Shown one piece after another: positions 51,544 through 61,585 of a stretch of DNA of 64,000 bases. A model generated the notes under the pieces. The model made no database searches. It was not told the origin of the DNA and was given only the letters and a program-made list of their open reading frames with translations. Position numbers and translations under genes: made by a program. Location of the stretch: contig NZ_JABAOB010000003.1 in NCBI RefSeq assembly GCF_012726295.1, forward strand, positions 124,001 to 188,000. Direction: 5' to 3'. Source of the stretch: Chitinophaga sp. Ak27 (GTDB taxonomy: Bacteria; Bacteroidota; Bacteroidia; Chitinophagales; Chitinophagaceae). Numbering within the stretch: position 1 is the stretch's first letter; each line of letters starts with the position of its first letter.

Positions 51544-54500
51544 ATGAAAAAGCAATTTTACCAGGCCCTAGCCGCGCTATGCGGCATCCTGTTGCTGCTG
51601 GCCGGCGGCAACGTTTACGCACAATCAAAAATCACGGGGAAAGTGACTGACAAGGCATCCGGCAATGCGCTGCCCGGCGTCACCGTTTTTGTAAAGGGTA
51701 CTAATCGTGGTACCGCTACAGATCCAGCAGGTACTTTCTCTATTCAGGCCAAATCAGGTGAAACACTCGTTTTCTCCTTCGTAGGATACGATCCCCAGGA
51801 AGCCGTCGTGGGTAGTGGGCCAATGAATGTACAACTCGGAGAAAAAGTGGGGTCACTGGAAGAAGTGGTAGTAACCGGTTATGCCAGCCAGAAAAAGAAA
51901 GATCTGACAGGCGCAGTTTCTATCGTAAAAGTAGAAAACCTCACCAAACAACCAACCTCGCAGATTGCCAGCCAGCTGCAGGGCCAGGTATCTGGTGTAA
52001 CCGTATTGGGTGGTGGTCAGCCAGGCCAGGAACCACAAGTGAAAATCAGGGGTATCAATACCTTTGGGAATAACACGCCACTCTACATCATCGATGGAGT
52101 ACCGGTGTCTAACCTCACCGACGTAAACCCCAATGATGTACAAACCATGCAAGTGCTTAAAGATGCAGGCGCTGCCTCTATTTACGGCGCCCGCGCGGCC
52201 AACGGGGTGATCGTAATCACCACCAAAAGAGGCACCGGCAAAGTAAAGGTTTCCTATGATGGCTACTATGGCCGTCAACAACCACAAGGTGGTAACGTAT
52301 GGAACCTCCTCAATCCACAGGAACAAGCCGATCTGAAATGGATGGCCATTAAAAACTCTCCCGGCAACCCTTTAACAGATGCACAATACGGTAGCGGCCC
52401 TACGCCTGTATTACCCGATTACATTGCACCGGTAGGTCTAAAAGAGGGCGACCCTGCTACAAATCCCAACTTATATTTCGTAAACCCGAACTATAAATCC
52501 GCAGCAGACCTGGCATCATTTTATCGCATTACCAAAGCCAACAAACAAGGTACTGACTGGTTTCATGAAATATTTAAACCAGCACCCATTACCAGCCATA
52601 ATATCTCCGTGGGCGGTGGCAGCGATATCGGCAACTATTTCTTCTCCTTCTATTATTTCAATCAACAGGGTACACTTACCAATACCTATAACAAACGTTA
52701 CGCCGTACGCGCCAACAGCAACTTCAACATAACCGATCATATCAGGGTAGGCGAAAACCTGGAATATTCCATTATCAACAACCCGCAGATTGGTACGCTG
52801 GTGGAAGGTAGCGGTATTGGTATGGCTTTCCGCGAGCTAACCATCATCCCGGTGTATGATATCAAAGGAAATTATGCCGGATCCAGCGGAAAAGACCTGG
52901 GTAACGCCCGTAACCCTGTAGCTATACAGGATCGCTTCGGAAGAACCAAAGCACTCGCCAACCGCTTGCTGGGTAACGTGTATGCAGAAGCAGACATCCT
53001 CAAGAACTTCACACTGAGAACCAGCTTCGGCGGTGAAATATATTCTTTTGACAACAACAGCTTTACGCTCCCGGAATATGAAAATGCAGAAAATACAACG
53101 GTGAATCAGTATACAGAAACTACCGGCAACGGCTACGACTGGACCTGGACCAACACCCTGAGTTTTCATAAAAATTTCAATCAACAACACGATCTGAAAG
53201 TGATGATTGGTACAGAAGCGTACGATAACCATTTCCGTACACTGACCGGTACCACCACCGATTATTTCACCTTCGATCCCGACTTTACCAACCTTAGCAC
53301 TGGTACCGGCACACCTACCAATGGCAGCGGTTTTGGTACAGACGGATTGTTCTCACTGTTTGCCCGGGCCGACTACTCCTATAAAGACCGTTACCTCATC
53401 GGCGCTTTAATTCGCCGTGATGGTTCAAGTCGTTTCGGACCCTCTAACCGCTATGGTAATTTCCCTGCGGTGAGTCTGGCCTGGCGTATTTCACAGGAAG
53501 AATTTATGAAGAATGTTTCCTGGATTTCCGACCTGAAACTGCGTGGCGGCTACGGTATCATGGGTAACCAGATCAACGTAACACCCAGCAACCAGTTTAC
53601 CGCATATGGCTTCGACAGAACGTCTTCCTTCTATGCCATCAATGGCGCTGCCACCACCAGCAAAGGTTTTATCAAAAGACAAATTGGTAACCCCAATGCT
53701 AAATGGGAAAGCAATGTCAACGCCAACATCGGTGTAGATGCAACGTTGTTTAAAGGTAAGCTGGAATTCACAGTTGATTACTACACCAAAGAAGTAAGGG
53801 ACCTGTTGTATAACCCGGAATTAGCCGGCGTATTCGGAGCGGCTACCACGCCGTATACCAACGTAGCAAAAATGAGGAACAAAGGATGGGACGCCTCTAT
53901 CACTTCCAATACAGACCTGACCAGGGACCTCAAACTCACCGTTACCGGTACTTTAACTACGTATAATAATAAGATCCTGGCTATTTCTGAATCAGCTCCT
54001 TACTTCGACCTGGAAAGCCGCCGTTTCGGTTCCCCGATCATCCGCAATGCTATCGGGCAATCTATCAGCGAATTCTTTGGTTATAAGATAATCGGTTTCT
54101 GGAACACCCAGGCGGAAATAGATGCTGCTAATGCCTCCGCTAAAGCCAAATTCCCTGATCTGAAAGAATACCAGATCGGCGCAGGCTTAGGTCGTTTTAA
54201 ATACGCCGATGTAAATGGCGATGGCAAAGTAGATGCCAGCGACCGTACTTACCTTGGCAACCCCAATCCTAAATTTACTTATGGATTGAATATCGGTTTA
54301 ACGTATAAACATTGGGATTTTAGTGCCTTCTTCTACGGCGTACAGGGAAATAAGATCTGGAACCAGGTGAAATGGTGGACAGACTTCTATCCTTCCTTTG
54401 TAAGTGCCAAAAGCAAAACAGCGCTGTATGATTCCTGGACGCCCACTCACCAGAATGCCAAGGCCCCTATCCAGGAAGTGGCTTCCTCTCCCAGTACTTC

Positions 54501-54768
54501 CGGTGCACCTAACTCTTATTTCGTGGAAAATGGCTCCTACCTGCGCGCAAAAAATATGCAGCTGGGATACACCTTACCCTCTTATTTGCTGAAGAGAGTG
54601 GGTATCACCAAGTTCAGGGTATATGCCCAGGCGGCGAACCTCTTTACCATCACCAAATATTCCGGTATAGATCCCGAAGTAGCTGGAAATACACAGTCGT
54701 TCGGATTGGATGAAGGCGCGTATCCTAATCAGCGTCAATACCTGGTGGGCGTAAACGTTACCTTCTGA
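51544..54768 (+). CDS. susC: SusC/RagA family TonB-dependent outer membrane receptor
   Basis: This 1074-aa protein has a signal peptide (to about VYAQ, residue 27), a carboxypeptidase-D-like domain (about 29-105, ITGKVTDKASGNALPGVTVFVKG), the TonB box in SLEEVVVTGYASQKKK, a plug with VLKDAGAASIYGARAANGVIVITTKRG and a 22-strand barrel ending in YLVGVNVTF. It imports an oligosaccharide or other bulky ligand with the SusD partner just after it. No hybrid regulator or sigma/anti-sigma pair is adjacent, so its control is unclear. The ligand is not predictable from sequence. Confidence 0.96.
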   Translation: MKKQFYQALAALCGILLLLAGGNVYAQSKITGKVTDKASGNALPGVTVFVKGTNRGTATDPAGTFSIQAKSGETLVFSFVGYDPQEAVVGSGPMNVQLGEKVGSLEEVVVTGYASQKKKDLTGAVSIVKVENLTKQPTSQIASQLQGQVSGVTVLGGGQPGQEPQVKIRGINTFGNNTPLYIIDGVPVSNLTDVNPNDVQTMQVLKDAGAASIYGARAANGVIVITTKRGTGKVKVSYDGYYGRQQPQGGNVWNLLNPQEQADLKWMAIKNSPGNPLTDAQYGSGPTPVLPDYIAPVGLKEGDPATNPNLYFVNPNYKSAADLASFYRITKANKQGTDWFHEIFKPAPITSHNISVGGGSDIGNYFFSFYYFNQQGTLTNTYNKRYAVRANSNFNITDHIRVGENLEYSIINNPQIGTLVEGSGIGMAFRELTIIPVYDIKGNYAGSSGKDLGNARNPVAIQDRFGRTKALANRLLGNVYAEADILKNFTLRTSFGGEIYSFDNNSFTLPEYENAENTTVNQYTETTGNGYDWTWTNTLSFHKNFNQQHDLKVMIGTEAYDNHFRTLTGTTTDYFTFDPDFTNLSTGTGTPTNGSGFGTDGLFSLFARADYSYKDRYLIGALIRRDGSSRFGPSNRYGNFPAVSLAWRISQEEFMKNVSWISDLKLRGGYGIMGNQINVTPSNQFTAYGFDRTSSFYAINGAATTSKGFIKRQIGNPNAKWESNVNANIGVDATLFKGKLEFTVDYYTKEVRDLLYNPELAGVFGAATTPYTNVAKMRNKGWDASITSNTDLTRDLKLTVTGTLTTYNNKILAISESAPYFDLESRRFGSPIIRNAIGQSISEFFGYKIIGFWNTQAEIDAANASAKAKFPDLKEYQIGAGLGRFKYADVNGDGKVDASDRTYLGNPNPKFTYGLNIGLTYKHWDFSAFFYGVQGNKIWNQVKWWTDFYPSFVSAKSKTALYDSWTPTHQNAKAPIQEVASSPSTSGAPNSYFVENGSYLRAKNMQLGYTLPSYLLKRVGITKFRVYAQAANLFTITKYSGIDPEVAGNTQSFGLDEGAYPNQRQYLVGVNVTF

Positions 54769-54789
54769 TCCTTTTGTTGAACTGTAAAA

Positions 54790-56580
54790 ATGAAACAAAT
54801 GAAAACATTAAGATATTCAAGTGTTGTTATAGTAGCGCTGGCAGGCTTGCTGACAGCCTGCTCAAAGAGTTTCCTGGAACGTGCGCCGCAGGGCACGCTC
54901 ACAGAAGAAATTGTGGCTAATAAAGATGGGGTAAACTTTTTACTGATCGGCGCTTATGCCGTACTCGACGGACAAGGCAATGGTGCCGCCGTAGCAGGTG
55001 GCAATCCATGGGAAGCATCGCCTACCAACTGGATTTATGGTAGTGTGGTTGGAGGTGATGCCCATAAAGGCAGTAATGCCGGTGACCAGGAGCCTATCAA
55101 CGATATTGCCAGAAGTACTTACAATGCCAGTAACAGCTTTTTTAATACCAAGTGGAAAGCCGTGTATGAAGGCGTAAGCCGTTGTAACCTTACCCTGCAG
55201 AAAATGAAACAGGCTACCGATATGACACCTGCCCAAAAGACGCAAGTGGAAGCGGAAGCGCGTTTCCTGCGTGGACACTACTACTTTGAATTGAAAAAAT
55301 TCTTCAATAAGGTGCCTTACGTGTCTGATACCTCTGTAGATGTGAGAGTATCTAACGACAAGGATATATGGCCTTTCATTGAAGCAGACTTCAAATTCGC
55401 AGCAGATAATCTCCCTGACGATTACGTGGCCAGCGGAGAAGTAACCAGGGCCAACAAGTCGGCTGCGCAGGCTTATCTCGGTAAAACTTATTTATACGAG
55501 AAAAAATATGCAGAAGCCTTTACCCTGTTAGCTACTGTGGTGTCTTCCGGAAAAACCAGTGCAGGCGTGCCTTACCGGCTCTCTAACCGTTTTGAGGATA
55601 ACTTTGATGCCTCCAAAAAGTTAAATAACCCGGAAGCTGTATTTTATATCGAAATGACCGCTAACGATGGTACCAATACCATTGCTAACGCCAACTCCGG
55701 TGAAATGCTCAACTTCCCGTATGACCCAAGTCCATTTGGCTGCTGCGGCTTCTTCCAGCCGTCCCAGGACCTGGTTAACTCTTATCGCGTAGACGCCAGC
55801 GGGCTTCCTTACCTGGATGATTATAACGATCATCCTGTAAAGTCTGATAAAGGGATTACCAGTTCCCAGGCTTTTGTACCAGATGCTGATCCGCTGGATC
55901 CCCGCCTCGACTGGACTGTAGGCCGTCGTGGATTGCCTTATCACGACTGGGGAAATCACCCCGGCGCTATCTGGCAGCGTGATCAGGGCTATGGTGGTCC
56001 TTATTCTCCCAAGAAAATGGTATACTGGAAGAAAGATCAGGACAAATATCATGATGCACACTCCTGGGCGCCAGGTTCCGCTATCAACGTAAACCTGATA
56101 CGTTTTGCGGATGTAGTGCTGATGTACGCAGAAGCGGCAGCACAAACCGGCAACCTGCAGGTGGCTACAGATATGGTGAACAAGGTGCGCGACCGGATGA
56201 AAAATAATCCAACGGAATGGCTGCATAAGTGGGATGATGCTACCAAGCAATTCGTGCCTGGCGTAATGGCCGCCAATTATAAAATAGGCGATTACCCACT
56301 GTTTGCTTCCACAGCCTATGCCTTGAAAGCCATTTATTTTGAACGTAAACTGGAACTGGCCACCGAAGGTCACCGCTTCTTCGATCTTTCCCGCTGGGGT
56401 ATTGCAGACCAGGTACTTACCGCCTATTATACTTACGAAACTACTAAGGCTGGTTTCCCTGATCTGATCGGGGCCCAGTTTACCAAAGGAAAGAATGAGT
56501 ACTTCCCGATACCGCAACGTCAGATAGATTTGACGCTGCAGAATGGGCAACCGGTGCTGAAACAGAACGCCGGCTACTAA
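54790..56580 (+). CDS. susD: SusD/RagB family ligand-binding lipoprotein
   Basis: This 596-aa protein has a lipoprotein signal peptide (lipobox LTAC) and the SusD fold: FLERAPQGTLTEE near the start, RFLRGHYYFELKKFFNKVPYV, and the end EGHRFFDLSRWGI with NAGY. It starts 22 bp after susC, sits on the cell surface and hands its ligand to SusC. An ATG three codons inside is also possible. A large stem-loop follows it, then a haem-binding lipoprotein gene in the same direction. Confidence 0.95.
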   Translation: MKQMKTLRYSSVVIVALAGLLTACSKSFLERAPQGTLTEEIVANKDGVNFLLIGAYAVLDGQGNGAAVAGGNPWEASPTNWIYGSVVGGDAHKGSNAGDQEPINDIARSTYNASNSFFNTKWKAVYEGVSRCNLTLQKMKQATDMTPAQKTQVEAEARFLRGHYYFELKKFFNKVPYVSDTSVDVRVSNDKDIWPFIEADFKFAADNLPDDYVASGEVTRANKSAAQAYLGKTYLYEKKYAEAFTLLATVVSSGKTSAGVPYRLSNRFEDNFDASKKLNNPEAVFYIEMTANDGTNTIANANSGEMLNFPYDPSPFGCCGFFQPSQDLVNSYRVDASGLPYLDDYNDHPVKSDKGITSSQAFVPDADPLDPRLDWTVGRRGLPYHDWGNHPGAIWQRDQGYGGPYSPKKMVYWKKDQDKYHDAHSWAPGSAINVNLIRFADVVLMYAEAAAQTGNLQVATDMVNKVRDRMKNNPTEWLHKWDDATKQFVPGVMAANYKIGDYPLFASTAYALKAIYFERKLELATEGHRFFDLSRWGIADQVLTAYYTYETTKAGFPDLIGAQFTKGKNEYFPIPQRQIDLTLQNGQPVLKQNAGY

Positions 56581-56604
56581 GCAGGATTTTGGTCACCTGA
56601 TATG

Positions 56605-56695
56605 ATTTGCGGATCTCCCTTTTTTGATTTTACGGAAGATGGATAACTGACAGGTATTCCTTCCCCCGAAATCAAAAAAACAGGAGATCCGTAAA
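56605..56695 (+). promoter_or_regulatory. Large imperfect stem-loop between susD and the FG-GAP lipoprotein gene
   Basis: About 26 bases at 56605-56630 (ATTTGCGGATCTCCC...) pair with 56669-56695 with a few mismatches, around a 38-nt loop. It lies 25 bp past susD and 33 bp before the next ATG. It may end most susCD transcripts while letting some read on, or stabilise the upstream message. Confidence 0.5.
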
Positions 56696-56728
56696 TATTT
56701 TATATTGTGATACTTGAAAAAAGAACCC

Positions 56729-58267
56729 ATGCCCAATCAACCAAACAAATGGACGCGGATCTCAGCGGCCTTATTCCTGCTCCTATCCGGCGGGTTGTTG
56801 CAAAGCGGATGTCATACCCCTACCCCGGAAGAAAAAGGAAAAAAACTGGCTGATAAGTATTGTTCCGGCTGCCATTTACCGGTATCTCCCGATTTGTTGG
56901 ACAAAGATACCTGGACCCGGCACGTATTACCCGCAATGGCCCTTAAATTGGGAATCAGGGTATGGAGTGGCAATCACTATTATCCCCCGATGCCGGGCGA
57001 AAAACCGGCGCTTATTTCCATCAAGGAATGGACGGAATTGGTAGCCTACTATCAGACACAGGCGCCGGAAAAGTTATTGCCCGCCAAACCGCCGGTACCC
57101 TTGCAACATGACTGGTCAATTTTCTCCATGCAAACACCGGTAATGAAAGACAGCCTCGAACCCGCTGCCACTACAATGGTGGCGTTCCTGCCCGATGGAA
57201 GCGGGTTGCTTACCAGCGACGGCAATAATAATACCCTGACGCGCTGGAACCGGGACCGCCAGGTGCTGAATACCTGGAAGTTGCCTTCTCCGGCCGTAAA
57301 TGTTTTATTTACCAAAGACAGTACAGGGCAGCAGTCCGGTATTTTAACCGAAATAGGTAACATGCGCGCTGTGGATGTGTCTGCTGGTATCGTGACCCGC
57401 TTATCCCTCGATAATCCGCATAGCCAGCAAAAAGACCTGATGCCCTTCCTGAAACGTCCGGTTCAAACGCTCACCGCCGATTTTGATAAGGATGGCCTGG
57501 AAGATATGCTGGTATGCGCTTTTGGACACAATCAAGGAGGGCTGTATTGGTTGAAGCAGCTGCCTGACCATACGTTTAAAAACCTCCCTATATGGGAGGT
57601 GCCCGGCGCCTTACAGGCAATAACCGGTGATTTTAACCGTGACGGCTATACGGACATCATGGCGTTGTTTGCCGCCGGCGATGAAGGTATCTGGTTGTTC
57701 GAGAATGATAGGAAAGGAGGATTTACTTCGAGAAATCTCCTGAGATTCCCGCCTCTCTATGGTTCTACCAGTTTCCAACTGACGGATTTTAACGGCGATG
57801 GACAACCTGATATACTATATACCTGTGGAGATAATGCCGATTTTTCGATGGTGCTTAAACCTTACCACGGTTTATACGTCTATCTTAATGAAGGGAATAA
57901 TAAATACAGGGAGACCTGGCATTACCCGGTGAACGGATGCACAAAAGCTGTAGCAGCAGACTTCAATCACGATGGAAAAATGGACATTGCTGCCATTGCC
58001 TTTTTTGCTGACTTTCAAAACAATCCGGCTGAAAAATTTATCTTCTTTGAAGGAGGAAATAAACCGCTTTCATTTACACCGCATGCACCACCCATTGAAA
58101 AAGAAGGAAGGTGGATTTGTATGGATGTAAAAGACAGTGATGGAGATGGTGACCTGGACATTGTACTAGGAAACTATGCAAGAGGGTTTATTATACTTGA
58201 TGATTATAAGGCCGACTGGAAGGAATATCAGCCGTTTATTGTATTGCTGAACAATTCGAAGCGATAA
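56729..58267 (+). CDS. Lipoprotein with a haem c motif and FG-GAP/VCBS repeats
   Basis: From the ATG at 56729 (512 aa; a TTG start at 56714 is also in frame) it has a lipoprotein signal (Cys28 in QSGC) and one CxxCH haem-binding site (Cys45 to His49, KYCSGCHLP). A seven-bladed propeller of FG-GAP/VCBS repeats follows, each with a calcium-type D-x-D-x-D-G loop (DFDKDGLED, DFNRDGYTD, DFNGDGQPD, DFNHDGKMD, DSDGDGDLD). A surface or periplasmic redox or sugar-oxidising role fits but is unproven. It lies after the second susCD pair, separated by a stem-loop, and may belong to that unit. Confidence 0.78.
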   Translation: MPNQPNKWTRISAALFLLLSGGLLQSGCHTPTPEEKGKKLADKYCSGCHLPVSPDLLDKDTWTRHVLPAMALKLGIRVWSGNHYYPPMPGEKPALISIKEWTELVAYYQTQAPEKLLPAKPPVPLQHDWSIFSMQTPVMKDSLEPAATTMVAFLPDGSGLLTSDGNNNTLTRWNRDRQVLNTWKLPSPAVNVLFTKDSTGQQSGILTEIGNMRAVDVSAGIVTRLSLDNPHSQQKDLMPFLKRPVQTLTADFDKDGLEDMLVCAFGHNQGGLYWLKQLPDHTFKNLPIWEVPGALQAITGDFNRDGYTDIMALFAAGDEGIWLFENDRKGGFTSRNLLRFPPLYGSTSFQLTDFNGDGQPDILYTCGDNADFSMVLKPYHGLYVYLNEGNNKYRETWHYPVNGCTKAVAADFNHDGKMDIAAIAFFADFQNNPAEKFIFFEGGNKPLSFTPHAPPIEKEGRWICMDVKDSDGDGDLDIVLGNYARGFIILDDYKADWKEYQPFIVLLNNSKR

Positions 58268-58692
58268 AATGCAACGTAAAAAACGTTTGTTTATTTGGAA
58301 TGAAAGCAGAAATATGTATCTTACGGCCATATTTTATTGCAACGTGTATTAATCGTTTTTTTCAAATCATTACTGTGGAGAACACTACCCATCATATGTT
58401 TTTGATTATTAATGCACAATCGTTCATAAACAACGTTTTCCCAAAATATACCTTATTGCACCATGAATACCATAAGTATTCTGGTGATACAAAGATATCC
58501 TGATGCATAATCAGGTTTTAGAATGGCGGAAGGAGAGGCAGTAATGCCTCTCTTTTATTTTGTACTATTCACTGTAGGCCCCCTCCATCGCCCTATTTTG
58601 CCACCTATCATAAAAAAACAACCGAATGCGGAAAATCCCATTATTCCGGGGTAATTTTATTCTGAAATCAGGATTATTGTTTTAAACAGGAT
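58268..58692. other. Gene-free gap with a terminator before eboA
   Basis: No gene is supported here; a 67-codon open frame at 58300-58503 has no family features. GAGAGGCA (58533-58540) and TGCCTCTC (58545-58552) form a hairpin followed by a T-run, probably ending the FG-GAP transcript or a read-through. The promoter of the ebo genes must lie between 58553 and 58692, but I see no exact TAnnTTTG box. Confidence 0.6.
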
Positions 58693-59592
58693 ATGTCAGT
58701 GGCTGAATATGTATATGATCAGGATAAAGTGAACACGCTGCTTAGCACGATCATCAGGAATAACGGGAGCGAAAAAGCCAGCAACTGGCTACAGCAGCGA
58801 CTGGAGCTGCAACAACAAACCGGCGCTATCCCTGCTTTTAATCAAACTTTTACGGCTATTCCACGTTTCACCGGTAAGGGAGTTATTACGCTTTCGCCTG
58901 CAGAGGAAGCAGGGTTGCAAGCACTGGTACCTTCTTTTTTCGTACGTGGGTGGACGTTAGACCGTCTCACACGGGTCTGGTGGTTGTTGCAATTGCCGGT
59001 ATCAGATAAAGCAATTTACCTGGATACCCTGGAAAAATTGTTTAACGCCGCAGAAATGAATGAGCTGTCGGCCTTATATAGCGCCCTTCCCCTGCTGCCG
59101 TGGCCGGAAGAATGGATAGGACGTACTTCTGAAGGCATCCGGTCTAATATTGGCCTGGTACAGGAAGCCATTATGCTGCATAATCCCTGGCCTGCCCGCT
59201 ACCTGCCCGAACCCGCCTGGAATCAGCTGGTAATGAAAGCCATTTTCACCGACAAACCACTGCATCTCATCACCGGGCTCGATGAAAGAGCCAATGTGGC
59301 GCTGGCCAATATCCTTACAGATTTCGCCCATGAGCGCTGGGCCGCCGGCAGAAACGCCGACCCCATGCAATGGCGACTGCTGATAAAATTTGTGACCGCA
59401 GATAATTTTCCGGATATTATCCGCATCTGGCACTCGTTGAACAGTGTGGAAAGAGAAGCGGCCGCCCTGGTTTGCGCACAATGCGATTATGCGCCCGCAA
59501 AAGAGCTGCTGGCACAGTCACCCGCATTAACCGCCGCCATCCTGGAAGGTAGTCTCACCTGGGATATGCTGGCAGAGAAAATAGTAAAATGA
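58693..59592 (+). CDS. eboA: EboA domain protein, first gene of the ebo cluster
   Basis: This 299-aa protein matches EboA, a mostly helical cytosolic protein found only in ebo clusters. Family marks are the basic-aromatic stretch FVRGWTLDRLTRVWWLLQL (about 84-102), ALYSALPLLPWPEEW, and VQEAIMLHNPWPARYLPEPAWNQLVMKAIF. Its biochemical role is unknown. The cluster is needed to move a precursor of scytonemin out of the cytoplasm in cyanobacteria and for nematode repellence in Pseudomonas. It is followed by eboB after 23 bp. Confidence 0.85.
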   Translation: MSVAEYVYDQDKVNTLLSTIIRNNGSEKASNWLQQRLELQQQTGAIPAFNQTFTAIPRFTGKGVITLSPAEEAGLQALVPSFFVRGWTLDRLTRVWWLLQLPVSDKAIYLDTLEKLFNAAEMNELSALYSALPLLPWPEEWIGRTSEGIRSNIGLVQEAIMLHNPWPARYLPEPAWNQLVMKAIFTDKPLHLITGLDERANVALANILTDFAHERWAAGRNADPMQWRLLIKFVTADNFPDIIRIWHSLNSVEREAAALVCAQCDYAPAKELLAQSPALTAAILEGSLTWDMLAEKIVK

Positions 59593-59615
59593 TAACATCA
59601 CTAAATTGATTTGAT

Positions 59616-60602
59616 ATGTGTGGCATTCATGATTTAACAGAGAAAGATCTCCAACCACTTACCTATACACCCGCTTATCTTAATAAAATAAAAGGCATGC
59701 GCTTCTTTGATCCGCATGTACATATGACCGCCCGTACCACCGACGATTACCAGGCCATGGCAGATGCCGGCGTGGTAGCCATCATTGAACCGGCCTTCTG
59801 GCTCGGACAGCCCCGTACCGGTGTCGATACTTTCCGCGACTATTTCAGCAGCCTGCTGGGATGGGAGCGTTTCCGCGCTTCCCAGTTTGGTATTAAGCAC
59901 TACTGTACTATCGGGCTTAATTCCAAAGAAGCCAACAATGAAAAACTGGCGGAAGCCGTAATGGAAATCCTGCCCCAGTTTATTTATAAAGAAGGCGTAG
60001 TAGGCGTGGGCGAAATCGGTTTCGACGACCAGACTCCCCTGGAAGAAAAATATTACCGCGCCCAGCTCGAACTGGCTAAAGAAGCCGGCTTACCCGTACA
60101 AATACACACTCCCCACCGTGATAAGAAAAAAGGTACCCAAAGAAGTATGGATATCGCACTGGAACATGGACTGGAGCCTCACATGATCATTGTAGATCAT
60201 AACAACGAGGAAACTGTGAAAGAAGTGCTGGATCGTGGCTTCTGGGCTGCATTTACCATCTATCCCTTCACCAAAATGGGGAATGAACGCATGGTAGCCG
60301 TAGTAAAACAGTATGGAAGTGAACGTATTATGGTCAATTCCGCTGCCGACTGGGGTATCAGCGATCCGCTAGCCGTTCCCAAAACCGCCGCTTTAATGCA
60401 CGAAAGTGGTATTGACATGAATGATATTCATTTGGTAACTTACACCAATGCTGTAAAAGCCTTTGCACAGAGCGGGCAAATTGACGAAGCTGACTTTGAC
60501 AACACAAAAAATGTGGATCAAAGTGAGAAGTTTAATGGTAGCTCCGTATTGCGCGGTGGCCAGCAACCTCGAATCGATAAAAACACAACCATCATCCGGT
60601 AA
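59616..60602 (+). CDS. eboB: EboB, TatD-like metal-dependent hydrolase
   Basis: This 328-aa protein is a TatD-type TIM-barrel hydrolase: FFDPHVHMTART (HxH metal ligands near 32-34), VGVGEIGFDDQTPLEEKYYRAQLELAKEAGLPVQIHTPHRD (Glu and His ligands) and MNDIHLVTYTNAVKAF near the end. TatD relatives are metal-dependent nucleases or phosphoesterases, but the ebo member's substrate is unknown. It lies between eboA and eboC on the same strand; both gaps are short (23 and 53 bp). Confidence 0.88.
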   Translation: MCGIHDLTEKDLQPLTYTPAYLNKIKGMRFFDPHVHMTARTTDDYQAMADAGVVAIIEPAFWLGQPRTGVDTFRDYFSSLLGWERFRASQFGIKHYCTIGLNSKEANNEKLAEAVMEILPQFIYKEGVVGVGEIGFDDQTPLEEKYYRAQLELAKEAGLPVQIHTPHRDKKKGTQRSMDIALEHGLEPHMIIVDHNNEETVKEVLDRGFWAAFTIYPFTKMGNERMVAVVKQYGSERIMVNSAADWGISDPLAVPKTAALMHESGIDMNDIHLVTYTNAVKAFAQSGQIDEADFDNTKNVDQSEKFNGSSVLRGGQQPRIDKNTTIIR

Positions 60603-60655
60603 TGTCTGGCAGCTTTGTTCCTGCTGGCAATGAACCATGAAAACCTGAGTACACG

Positions 60656-61576
60656 GTGAGTTATATTGTTAGCAAATTAGTAGGATACCTGCGCCTGATG
60701 CGACCTGCCAATATCGTTACTGCTATCGCAGACATACTGGCCGGGGTAGCTATTTCAGGCTATTGTATAAATGTTTCACCCAGCAATGTTACGCTCGATG
60801 GCATATTGCCCGTAATATGCCTTTGCCTGGCCACCATTGGATTATATGGTGGTGGCGTAGTATTTAATGATGTATTTGATGCCAGCCTGGATAGTGTAGA
60901 ACGACCAGAACGGCCCATCCCCAGCGGGTTAATCGCTAAGAGTCAGGCCGTTATACTGGGCAGCTACCTGCTGTTGGTAGGAATTCTGGCGGCATTCTCG
61001 GTAGGAGGCCTTACCGGCTTCCCCGGATGGCTGGCGATAGGAGTAGCTACCAGCGCCCTTGTCTACGATAAATGGGGAAAACATCATCACTTCCTCGGCC
61101 CCTTTAATATGGGCCTTTGCCGCGGACTCAATCTACTATTGGGTATCAGTATCGTACCTGATGCACTGGCTTCCTGGTGGTGGATGGGATTTATTCCCAT
61201 TGCCTACATTGCAGCTGTGACCAATATCAGCAGGGGAGAAGTACACGGTGGCAGCGTTAAAAGCCTGCGCCTCACCGCCTTCTGCTATGCCGCAGTATAT
61301 GTAGCCATGGCCGTATTGGCCTTTTTACATCACCACATCTGGACAGCCCTTCCCTTTATCATTCTCTTCGCCTGTATGATTAATATACCACTTTTCAGAG
61401 CGATGAAAAACCCGATCGGCCCTAATATTGGCAAAGCCGTAAAGGGGGGGATCATTGCTTTGATTGCCATGAATGCCGCATGGGTAGCCGCCTTCGATAC
61501 ACTGTCGTTTGCATTGGTGGTACTGCTGCTCTTACCTGTTTCTATGGTATTGGGTAAAATGTTTGCTGTTACCTGA
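60656..61576 (+). CDS. eboC: EboC, UbiA-type prenyltransferase
   Basis: This 306-aa membrane protein has about eight helices and the UbiA prenyl-diphosphate motifs: NDVFDASLDSVERPERPIPSG (NDxxDxxxD, about 76-84) and a second acidic loop later. It transfers a prenyl chain to an acceptor; in ebo clusters the acceptor is unknown. No ATG is in frame near the start, so GTG at 60656 is used. The next gene is convergent and only 10 bp away, so the plus-strand ebo transcript either ends here or runs through the regulator genes to eboD. Confidence 0.9.
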   Translation: MSYIVSKLVGYLRLMRPANIVTAIADILAGVAISGYCINVSPSNVTLDGILPVICLCLATIGLYGGGVVFNDVFDASLDSVERPERPIPSGLIAKSQAVILGSYLLLVGILAAFSVGGLTGFPGWLAIGVATSALVYDKWGKHHHFLGPFNMGLCRGLNLLLGISIVPDALASWWWMGFIPIAYIAAVTNISRGEVHGGSVKSLRLTAFCYAAVYVAMAVLAFLHHHIWTALPFIILFACMINIPLFRAMKNPIGPNIGKAVKGGIIALIAMNAAWVAAFDTLSFALVVLLLLPVSMVLGKMFAVT

Positions 61577-61585
61577 CAACATCCG

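Noticed and set aside
55621-56550. A 309-codon minus-strand open frame inside the second susD
   Set aside because: Antisense shadow of a well-supported SusD gene without recognisable domains.
58300-58503. A 67-codon frame before eboA
   Set aside because: No signal, family or start-site support; it lies in an A/T-rich gap with a terminator.
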